A stretch of DNA of 64,000 nt from Petaurus breviceps papuanus (taxonomy: Eukaryota > Chordata > Mammalia > Diprotodontia > Petauridae): NCBI GenBank assembly GCA_028583685.1, contig JAMXIF010001194.1:6649303-6713302 (forward strand). Reading direction: 5' to 3'. The notes beneath the pieces were generated by a model. That model did not search any database. It was not told the DNA's origin and worked only from the letters and a program-made list of their open reading frames with translations. Below, piece by piece: positions 55,296 to 64,000 of this stretch. Position 1 is the stretch's first letter. Every line of letters begins with the position of its first letter. A program made the translations under genes and the position numbers.

Positions 55296-55354
55296 TTTTC
55301 AGTCTTTACTATTATTGCTCTGTGAAGTGGTTTCTGTTCAGGAAGTATTTCTAT

Positions 55355-55625
55355 AACTATTAAACTTGTTTAATAATAGCCATTTAACTTGTTTAATAAT
55401 AATAACTTAACATTTATATAGTGCTTTATGGTTCACAAAGCATATTATAAATATTATTCCATTTTATTCACACAATGACCGTAGAAAGCAGGTGCTATTA
55501 TTTTCCTAATTTTATAGATGAGAAACTGAGACACAGAGAGATTGAGTAACTTGTTCAAATTCACACAGCTTGTAAGGGTCTGAGGCTGAATTTGAACTCA
55601 GATCTTCCTTACTCAATACCCAAAG
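55355..55625 (-). repeat. MIR/CORE-SINE, copy 2 with full body
   Basis: It has the same left portion as 54626, then TTTTATAGATGAGAAACTGA, GAGTAACTTGTTCAAATTCA and GAATTTGAACTCAGATCTTC. Confidence 0.82.
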
Positions 55626-55889
55626 GTGTATCGTATACTTTTAGACCATACATATCTTCTTGTTTTTGACAAAGAAATATTCATTTTTTATAACTGCCTT
55701 GTAATTACTGATCCTGAGCTTGTTAATATTACTTGAATTTTGTTTAGTTGATTTCCTATTTTTGTCTACTTTACTATTGCAAGTACTGGCCTTGGAAAGG
55801 GATTAATTGTTCTGAAGGTATTGTTTCCCCTGAGTGCCTTCCCCTGTGAGATAACCTTCTATTAATTCTCGCTCTGTCTTCTTTGTTCC

Positions 55890-56035
55890 TCATTGCTTTC
55901 ATATTTCCCCCCATTTAGAATGTGAGCTCTTGAGGGCGGGCACTATTTTTTGCCTTACTTTCTATCCTCAGAGCTTAGCATAGTGCCTGGCACACAGTAG
56001 GAACTTAATAAGTGCTTATTAATTGATGGACCAAG
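55890..56035 (+). mobile_element. L2 3' terminus
   Basis: AGAATGTGAGCTCTTGAGGG, CATAGTGCCTGGCACACAGT and AAGTGCTTATTAATTG. Confidence 0.8.
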
Positions 56036-57059
56036 CTTTGACTTTAGGATGTCAATCAGGCTCTTGACATACATAGTTATGTTTGTGATGATTTTGTGCT
56101 TCATGTGTCTTATTTGGGGGACATAAAAATTCATAGGTATCATTTTCCCTTGTTGGCTTCATGATTCAAGATAAAAAAATTGGATGTACAATGAGAGTTT
56201 TATGTTTATAGAGTTCAAATAATATTTTGATATCACTGGAGAAAGTTTCCCTTAGATAGAGAAGCCATTAATATATTTTGAGGTAGAGACACAAAACTTG
56301 ATGTTATTCATGTACACCAAAAGATTTGCTTTGCTATGACTCTTTGCTTTGGAATCCATACTCATTTCTATTAGGGAAAGGTGATAATGGGTTTAGGGCC
56401 AAACTATAAAAGTTTTAGACTGACTCCCTGAAAATTATTATGTATAATATCAATAGTTTTTGAAGTTATTGTATTGGTAAAATGTTTTAAATAGGGATTG
56501 CTTTTCATGCAAACATTATTAGCTCTAGTGTTCTCAATATTTTGGGGTTTATTTTATAGATTTACAATACATGAATTAGTCAGTATAGAACTGGGTTGAA
56601 AGCTTTGTGGTAATCAGCAAAGGTACTATAAGTATTATGACATTTTTTGGGGTGTCTTGTTCACAAATTACTGAATCATTTCTGATATGCTTTTTATACC
56701 CTCAGGAACTTTTCAATGAAACCTTTTTTTTTTTGCTCCTCAGCTGGTATATTGTTTTCTTGTAGCTGTTTATGAATTTTTTGGTGACATAAAATGTAAA
56801 TGCTTTGTATATGATACCAACAACTCCCCATAGAATTGTACTAGATTTGGAGAGGTTGTAAGTGTTCCCATCTATGGGTAATAGGATCATGATCCTTTCT
56901 GTTAACAAAGATGGGATCAGACTCTCATCTAAAAGGAAGCTGCTGAAGTGTTTTGTTAGTGATCATGAACCTCTGTGAGGTTTTAAAGTCAATAATTATT
57001 CATCTTATCTGGGCCTGTTGCTTTTCAGTTTTGCAAAGAAACATTTATTTCAATTTTTG
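56036..57059. other. No gene seen
   Basis: AT-rich and unassigned. Confidence 0.5.
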
Positions 57060-57354
57060 TGCCATCTGCCAATTTCTTTTTTTGTGAATTTAAAAAATTC
57101 ATTTTAAACTTAAATACCAATGAGAAAAGAAAAAAACATGGTCATGTACACAGCAGAACATAAGAGAGGATTCAGTATAGAACAATAAACTTCCATTTCA
57201 AGAAAACCTATATAATAAATACTACACATTGTTTTCAAAGCTGCCCAGCTTTTCTTTGCTTCCTTGTAGATTTTCTTTTGTTCCCTGCTGTGCACTTTTA
57301 ACTTTTTCCACCCTCCTCTCCACACCTCACCCTAAAGAAAGCTACAATTAAAGT

Positions 57355-57485
57355 GTGGATGTGTATATAATACATACATATGCACACATGTATGTATGTA
57401 TGTATATGTGTATGTGTGTACACATATATACATAGATATCTATATAAATACACATATATACACTTACATACTCCTACATATATGT
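57355..57485. repeat. (TATG/TACA)n microsatellite within L1 3' region
   Basis: TATGTATG and ACACATATA runs on a background typical of the L1 3' end. Confidence 0.88.
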
Positions 57486-58724
57486 AAGATTGTGTTATGC
57501 TTATTTCCACTTGTCATCTCTTTCTCTGAAGTTGAATAGTATCTTCCTTCATAAGTTCAAGTCTTTCTATGTTTTTCTAAATCAACCAGCTCATCATTTC
57601 CTACACCATAGCAATATTCCAACCCAATTCCAACCCTAAGAGATTGTATATTAAAGTTTCCCTCCAATTTTCTGCATTCCTTTTATTCTTGGCTGAAAAT
57701 TTAAATTTAATTTAATAATTTCTAAACAAGAAAATTTTAATTTAAAAATAATCAAAATTATCCATTTTCTATTTCAACAGTGCACTCACTTAATAATATA
57801 CTTTAAGGATTGATACTGCTGAATTTGTTCCTTTTATATCTTTTTGCCCTGATTTTTTTAAGTTCCTGACCATTTATTCTTCCAAATGAACCTTATTATT
57901 TTCTCTAACTCAGTAAGATTATTTTTAGTAATTTAATTAAAATGGCATTGAATAGATTAATTAGGTAAAATTGTTATTTAAAAACTAGATTGGCTTTACC
58001 TACCCATGAACAATAACTATTACTTCAATTATTTAGATCTGCCTTTATTTGCATAAAAAGTGTTTTATGTTTATGTTCATATAGTTCCTGGGTTTGTTTT
58101 GGCAGGTATACTCTCAAGTATTTTATACTCTCTAGTTGTTTTCAATGGTCTAAAATAATATTGAATAATATTTCTGACGCATAGTGTAATTTCCCTATTT
58201 TTCTCTTTTGATTAAATCTATTTCAGCTTTAACTTTGTCAAAGATCATGATTTCTACTCCTGCTTTTTTACATAATAAATTCTTCTACTGACCTTTATTT
58301 TATCTTTGTGTGTATCTCTCATTTTATAAATTTTCTTGAAAGCAACTATTGTTGAATTCAAATTTTTAATGTGTTATCAGTTTCCATTTTATGGGTAAAT
58401 TCATTTCATTCACATTCTAAGGTATAATCACTTGTGTATTTTCCTTCTTCCAACTTTTCTTCACTATCTTTCTCACCCTATTCCTATCCCTCCTCACTTC
58501 TCTGCTTTACTTTTATCCTCCACCTTGCCCTCCTATTCCTTAAGCTACCCACCCCTCCAAGGGTCCCTTCCTTATCCTCTCCCCCCATCACCCTATCCTC
58601 TTACTCTCTTATTTCTTTCTGAATTTATATGACTTTTATACCCTTCTAGATATATATGTTCCTTCTTTAACCCATACTCGATAAGAGTAAGGTTCCAGCA
58701 CTACCAACCCTCCCCCCACTAGCT

Positions 58725-58757
58725 TCTTATATATATATATAATATATATATATATAT
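58725..58757. repeat. (AT)n microsatellite
   Basis: TATATATATATAATATATAT run. Confidence 0.95.
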
Positions 58758-59685
58758 TTACTTTTATGACTCCTTTGTATGAGGTAATTACTCCTTTTAT
58801 CTCTCTCTACAGAGTTTTAATTTTTTAGAATCATCCCATCATACTCACTTCTGCCCAAGCCTTTCTTTCAAATTATCCAAATAATGATGACAGTGATGAC
58901 AGTCATAAGAGTACTGATAATATGTAAACAATTTGACCTTATTAAGTCTCTTATAATTGGTCTTTAATGTCTACCTTATATTTCTCCTTGATGTTATATG
59001 TTGAATTTTCCCTTAAGTTTTGCTGTTTTTGTCACAAATACATGAAAGTCTTTCAGTTAGTTAAGTGTCCATTTTTTTTTCCATTCAGAATTATGCTTAA
59101 CTTTACTAAGTAAGTTACACTTGTTTGTAATTGCAGCTTTTTTGCTCTTTGAAATATAGTATTCCAAGACCTACAGTTCTTCAACATAGTAACTACTAGG
59201 TCTTGTGTAGTCTGTATTATAGCTCCATGATATTTAGGGTTTTTTTCCCCCTTATTGCTTCCAATTTTTTCTCCTTAACCTGGGAGCTTTGAAACTTGGC
59301 TATGGTATTCCTGTAAGTTTTCCTCCTGGGATCTCTTTCAGGTAGTGATTAGTAGCTTTTTTCCCCCATTTTTTTGCTTTGCTTGCTTGTTCTAGAACTT
59401 CAGGACAATTTCCCTTTGATAATTTCTTGTAACATTGTATCAAGATTCTTTTTTTTGTCATAATTTTCAGGTAGTCCAACTATTCTTATATTATTTCTCC
59501 CTGATATATTCTTCAGATCGGTTGTTTTCTGATGTGATGTTTCACACTCTCTTCTATTTTTTTTTTAAATTTTTGATTGGTGTGTAAGAATGGTATTAGC
59601 TTCCCTTTGCCTGATTCTAGTTTTTAAGGAATTATTTTCTTCCTTAAGTGTTTGATTCGCTATTTCAAGTTGGTTGACTTTCTTT

Positions 59686-59813
59686 CCTTTTTTTCTTAGG
59701 TTGAGTGACTTGCCCAGGGTCACACAGCTAGTAAGTGTCAAGTGCCTGAGGCCAGATTTCAACTCAGGTCCTCTTGACTCCAGGATCAGTGCTGTATCCA
59801 CTGTGCTACCTAC
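59686..59813 (-). repeat. tRNA-type SINE with target duplication
   Basis: T run, GTGACTTGCCCAGGGTCACA, TTCAACTCAGGTCCTCTTGA and ACTGTGCTACCTAC. It is flanked by a perfect 15-bp repeat TGGTTGACTTTCTTT (59671-59685 and 59814-59828), inserted into L1 ORF1 sequence. Confidence 0.94.
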
Positions 59814-60880
59814 TGGTTGACTTTCTTTTTATAATTCTCTTGATTTTCTTGGATTACTCATTTTTCATCTAATTTTTTTTTCTCATTCTCTTTTATTTGA
59901 TTTTTAAAGTCCTTTTGAAGTTCTTCCAAGAATTCTGTTTTGTGCTTGGAACCAGGTGACATTGCTCATTGTAAAAGGAATAAAAGGAGTGGCTTTTTTT
60001 AAGCTCCGTTATCTTTCTCTGAATATGAATCCAGAATTTCTTTATCCCCATAGTAACTATCTATGGTTGTCTTCTTTCTTCTTTGCTTACTCATATTTAT
60101 TTATCTATCTATTTATGTTATTTATTTTGTTTTTAGTAGCTATTAGTGTAATCAAGGTGTAGTCCCAAAATATGGGGAATGATTCCTCAAGCCTCAGGTC
60201 CTTCTTACTGTTATTTTCTAAGTCTATCTCCAGGCCCAAACTTGGGTTCTCCTCTCCACTCCTAAGCCATAGCTAGGGCCCCAAACCTCACTGTTCCACA
60301 AATGAGCTTGCTCCCTGGGGTCCTGAAGGGGCAAGGTAAACCCCTCTGAGAAATGACATTATACAAACCAAGGTCCCAACTCAATATGACATTTCTGTTA
60401 CCCTGAGTTGTTTGGGAATAGAGGATCCTGAGAACGTGAGGACTGCTCCTCTCCTGGGACCCTGGCCAGGTCCTTGAGAAGAGATATGATAACTGCCCAA
60501 CTCCTGGAACTAGCCATTCCAAGGAAACATCACTCTCCGGGGGCCCTTGGAGGGACTGGCTTTTCTCGTTGGCCTCACACAAGATACAATGCTTTCTAAA
60601 AACACCTGGCAGTATGCCTTCTTTGTTCTCAGCACTACTTAAACTGTAAGATTCAGACCCCAAATTGGAATCTCACCCATGGAGGAGATGCCCTGCATGC
60701 AACCCTCCCGAGCAGGACCCTGATGACTGTACCCGGGATTAAGTCAATTTACCCTGACTTTCGTTTATTTCTGCTACTCTGCATTTCCTCTGAGGTAGAA
60801 TTCTGTCTTTTATTATGGAAGAAATTTGGAGAGCTGAAAGTTCTCTGACCTACTGCACCATCTTCCCAGAGTTCTCTCCA

Positions 60881-61558
60881 AAACTTATATTTCAGTCCCC
60901 ATTTTTGATGTAACTTTCTGTCATTCATTATATCAACAGTATGTTTGTGGCCTACTTCATGTTTGAGCCAAATTGAATTTTCATTGTGCTGGTTTTTTTT
61001 TTTTTGGTGACTATGTAGATGACCAGAAATGTTTCACATCTTTCTTCTTTGGGTATTTTATTTCTCCTTTAATTTCTTTGCTTCTTAAGCCTCTAGAGCA
61101 AAGTTTTGACTGATGTTGAATTGTTTATTTTGTTCACTGCATTGTTTTGAGTCCTTAAAATTTTAGTTTTCATTTTTAGCTGTTGACTGCTAATACTTAG
61201 AATTTCGGTTTTATGTTTCTGAGTTCCATGCAGCCTTCTTTTAGTACCAGAATATGGAGGTGTTCTGTTTGCTCCACTGTCCTCCATATCATGTTTTCAT
61301 CATGACAGTCTGGTGTTGATAACTTCTTGAATTTTTAGAAATAATTATGCTGCACTGACTAGAGTACAAACTCAGTCACTGATATTATGAACCAAATGAT
61401 CAATAATCAATAAACATCAGGCGCTGTACTGAATGCTGGGCTACCAAAGTACCGTTCACCTTTTTCATAGTTCCTGTCAAGTTTTTCCAACACCTATAAT
61501 GGCCTCAGAGCACAAGAAGTCTCTGCTCCATGGCCCCTGACCCAGCAATGTCTAAATT
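60881..61558. other. No gene seen; short L2 end
   Basis: A reversed L2 end lies at about 61395-61445 (AATAAACATCAGGCGCTGTA). The rest is unassigned. Confidence 0.5.
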
Positions 61559-61569
61559 ATTGTTACTCC

Positions 61570-61724
61570 GGGGCATCTAGGTGGCACAGTGAATAGAGCA
61601 CTGGCCCTGGAGTCAGGAGGACCTGATTTCAAATCTGGCCTCAGGCACTTAACACAAAAATAGCCATGAGACCTTGGGAAAGTTATTTAACCCCAATTGC
61701 CCTCCAAAAAGCAAAAAAAAAAAA
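61570..61724 (+). repeat. tRNA-type SINE with target duplication
   Basis: GGGGCATCTAGGTGGCACAG, CTGGCCCTGGAGTCAGGAGG and CCCCAATTGCCCTCCAAAAA, then an A tail. It is flanked by a perfect 11-bp repeat ATTGTTACTCC (61559-61569 and 61725-61735). Confidence 0.94.
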
Positions 61725-61784
61725 ATTGTTACTCCTTTCCACCCTACTGGCCATATTCTGTAACATGGATAATAGGTCCAACTT

Positions 61785-62040
61785 TGAGGGGTTGTTGCTG
61801 TAGTGAAGTGGATAGAGCACTGGAAATAGAGTCAGGAAAACCTGAATTTGAATCCTGCTTCAGACCCTTACTAGTTGTGTGCCCTGGGCAACTTACTTAA
61901 CTCAACCTCTATCAACCTAATTTTACTCCTCTGTTAAAAGAGGGATAATATTATCGCTTACTTCACAGTATTGTTGTGAGTCTCAAATGAGAATATATGC
62001 AAAGTTCTTTGCAAACCTTCAACTTCTAAATAAATCTTGC
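61785..62040 (+). repeat. tRNA-headed CORE-SINE
   Basis: GTGGATAGAGCACTGGAAAT, AGAGTCAGGAAAACCTGAAT, TAGTTGTGTGCCCTGGGCAA and CAGTATTGTTGTGAGTCTCA. Confidence 0.87.
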
Positions 62041-62053
62041 TTATAATTTCTTT

Positions 62054-62410
62054 TTAGAAGTAGCATAGTATAGTGGAAATAGCATTGGACTTAGAATACA
62101 TGAGTTTTAGTTCTGCTTCCTTACTTTGATAAATATGGCACAGTGGGTAAATCAATTAATCTTCCCAAGCCACAGTTTTCTTCAACTGTAAAGTGGAGAC
62201 AATAACACTTACCCCAACTGATAGCATTTTACAGTGGACAGGGAACCAGACTTAACAACAGGAAAGTCTGAGTTCTGTTCCCACCTTGGACACATACTGA
62301 CCATGTGATTCTGAACAAGTACCTTACCCTCTCAGTGCTCCAAATAACTCAGTAAGACTAAAATTGTAGAGAAGATGCTGACCTGCATTGATTGAAGGAG
62401 TTTCATCATT
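62054..62410 (+). repeat. Two adjacent MIR-type SINE fragments
   Basis: The first, 62054-62220 (AGCATAGTATAGTGGAAATA, TTTTCTTCAACTGTAAAGTG), is followed directly by the second, 62222-62410 (CAACAGGAAAGTCTGAGTTC, GACCATGTGATTCTGAACAA). Confidence 0.7.
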
Positions 62411-62699
62411 AGAAGTTCCATGTAATAATGAAATCACAGGGCAAATAAACAAAAACATGTTATTATTAGTAAAGCTGGACCTATGTATCAATCAAGACAT
62501 TTATATGGTATGATTTGAAAGGTGACAAGTGAAAGACTCTTGTGCCCTAAATTATTTCTTCCCTCATTGTTTGGTATACTACTGTGCCTGAAATTCCACT
62601 ATTCACTCTTTGGAAAAAAGGCATCATGTTTCTAATATTCTTCAGTTCATATGTCCCAAATGTGGGAGGGGGTTATGTATGACACTATTTTAAAAACAC

Positions 62700-63590
62700 T
62701 AACAACTTCTTTTTAAACATTTATTTAGTTAAATATTTTCCAATTACATGGAAATTTCTTTTGGAGGGGGGAAGGCAGGGTAATTGGGGTTAAGTGACTT
62801 GCCCAAGGTCACCTGGCTAGTAAGTGTTAAGTGTTTGAGGCTGAATTTGAACTCAGGTCCTCCTGACTCCAGGGCCAGTGCTCTATTCACTGCACTGCCT
62901 AGCCACTCCACAATTTTTTTTTAACATTCATTTAAAAAAAAGTTTTAGTTCCAATTTCTCTTCCTGTCTTCCATCCCTCACCTATCCCTCAAGAAGGCAA
63001 ATACTATGAAATCAATTATACATGTGAAGTCATGCAAAACATATTTCATATTAGCCATGTTGTAAAAGAAAGTATACATAAAACCCACCAAAAATAAAGA
63101 AAAGAAAAATACAGAAAACACAAGAAAAATAAAGTATGTTTCAATTCACACTCAGAGTTCATTAATTCTCTTTCTGGAAGTGGGTAACATTTTTCGTCAT
63201 AGGTCTTTGGAGTTGTATTGGATCATTGTCTTGATCAGAGTAGTTAAGTCTTTAACAGTTGGTCATCCTTAGACTATTGGTGTTACTGTATACAAGGTTC
63301 TCTTGGTTCTGCTCACTTCATTTTGCATCACTTCATATAAGTCTTCCCAGGTTTTTCTGCAACTATCCTGCTCTTCATTTCTTTTAGCACAATAGTATTC
63401 CATTATAGTCATATGCAATGATTTGTTTGTCCATTCACCAACTGATGGACATCCCCTCAACTTAAAATTCTTTGTCACCACAAAAAGAGGTAACGTGTGT
63501 GTGTTTGTACAAATAGCTCCTTTTCCCTTGTATTCAATCTCTTTGGGATATAGGTCTAGCATAGTAATAACTTCTAATAGGATAAATTCA
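62700..63590 (-). mobile_element. L1 3' end, split by a SINE
   Basis: On the minus strand 63269-63562 encodes an ORF2 C-terminal stretch (KNFKLRGCPSVGEWTNKSLH, MEYYCAKRNEEQDSCRKTWE, EVSRTKRTLYTVTPIV). The 3' untranslated region and T-rich tail lie to the left. The copy is 5'-truncated near 63590. Confidence 0.87.
62757..62912 (-). repeat. tRNA-type SINE
   Basis: CTTTTGGAGGGGGGAAGGCA, GGGGTTAAGTGACTTGCCCA, TTTGAACTCAGGTCCTCCTG and CACTGCCTAGCCACTCC. It sits in the L1 3' untranslated region; no clean duplication was found. Confidence 0.9.
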
Positions 63591-63599
63591 CCAAAAAAT

Positions 63600-63800
63600 G
63601 TAGATGATCATAAGATCATAGATATAGGGCAGGAAAGGACCTTACATGGAAATCTAGCTTGTTCCCCCTTCTTTTGAGATGAGAAAACAGAGTCCCAGAG
63701 AGTTTAAATGACTTGCTAAGATCAATGGCTAGTAAATGACAGATCCAGTATTTGAATCCAGTTCATATGACTCTAAAACCAGCACACCTTCCATGGTTTT
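63600..63800 (-). repeat. MIR-related SINE
   Basis: TCATAGATATAGGGCAGGAA, GAGATGAGAAAACAGAGTCC, TTAAATGACTTGCTAAGATC and TATTTGAATCCAGTTCATAT. Confidence 0.75.
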
Positions 63801-64000
63801 GTTTATCCTATTAGAATTAGATCATTATTAAATAAGATTATACTAGGATAGAACATAGAAAATGGACAAGGGAGATGTCCAGGGCATGGCATGCTAGTTT
63901 GGGAGAACAGTGTAGTTAAGGGATGTACTGTCAGGGTGAATTGGCTAGCATTAGGATTTGTAGGGGGTAAAGTTGTAGGGGATGTGGGAATAAAGTAGGA
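63801..64000. other. No gene seen
   Basis: Unassigned to the end of the window. Confidence 0.5.

Larger units (their letters stand above)
57060..60880 (-). mobile_element. L1 LINE with 5' region, ORF1 and 3' end; ORF2 incomplete
   Basis: Plus-strand left end: 3' untranslated region (AATTCATTTTAAACTTAAAT, AAGAAAGCTACAATTAAAG, (TATG)n-like tract). ORF2 middle pieces follow at about 57800-58140 (ATAGTTCCTGGGTTTGTTTT), an endonuclease-side piece at 58230-58420, ORF1 at about 58900-60050 (CATAATTTTCAGGTAGTCCA) and a 5' region to about 60880 (TGCACCATCTTCCCAGA). The reverse-transcriptase core is not seen. Old, with several breaks; a SINE interrupts ORF1. Confidence 0.75.

Overview
The window is 64 kb of AT-rich vertebrate nuclear DNA and almost certainly comes from a marsupial. 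The interspersed repeats point that way: tRNA-headed SINEs whose reverse-strand ends read like GCGCCACCTAGCTGCCCC, CORE/MIR-type SINEs, L2 and L3/CR1 LINEs, RTE LINEs ending in a GGACAACAACCA tail, and L1 copies with the marsupial type of 3' end. The species cannot be named from the sequence. No multi-exon host gene, tRNA, rRNA or CRISPR array can be supported. The one convincing protein-coding reading frame is a retrocopied host gene.

Region by region. 1-13.6 kb: SINEs, L1 3' ends and simple repeats, with a 540-bp solo LTR inside an L1 3' untranslated region (3830-4369) and a 100-N assembly gap in a GA-rich tract (12161-12260). 13.6-15.6 kb: an RTE LINE 3' part interrupted by an intronless copy of PSMB4 (proteasome 20S beta 4 subunit). 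That copy has an intact 264-codon frame (14322-15116), an AATAAA signal, an A tail and a perfect 15-bp target-site duplication. 16-23.5 kb: a repeat-poor stretch that holds a recent 177-bp tandem duplication and a 36-bp minisatellite but no recognisable gene. 23.5-33.3 kb: dense SINE/L2/L1 mosaics, including two SINEs that carry a (TG)n tract at the same internal site. 35.6-39.2 kb: an L1 on the minus strand with a 5' region, ORF1 and a 3' end. 41.2-44.5 kb: a hAT-type DNA transposon split by a second 540-bp solo LTR, an L2 split by a 432-bp LTR of a second family, and an L3 split by a dimeric SINE. 47.4-53.4 kb: an L1 5' part, a palindromic mini-element, and long L2 copies on both strands, one split by a third LTR insertion. 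54-64 kb: L2, MIR and L1 (57.1-60.9 kb and 62.7-63.6 kb, both minus strand) with young SINE insertions.

There is no operon or pathway here. What links the parts is insertion history: L2, L3, MIR and hAT copies form an old layer. L1, RTE and tRNA-type SINEs lie on top of it, and the LTRs and the PSMB4 retrocopy are late arrivals dated by their intact flanking duplications. Family names were assigned by recognising consensus-like motifs, not by a database search, so most repeat boundaries are accurate only to about 10-30 bases unless target-site duplications are given.
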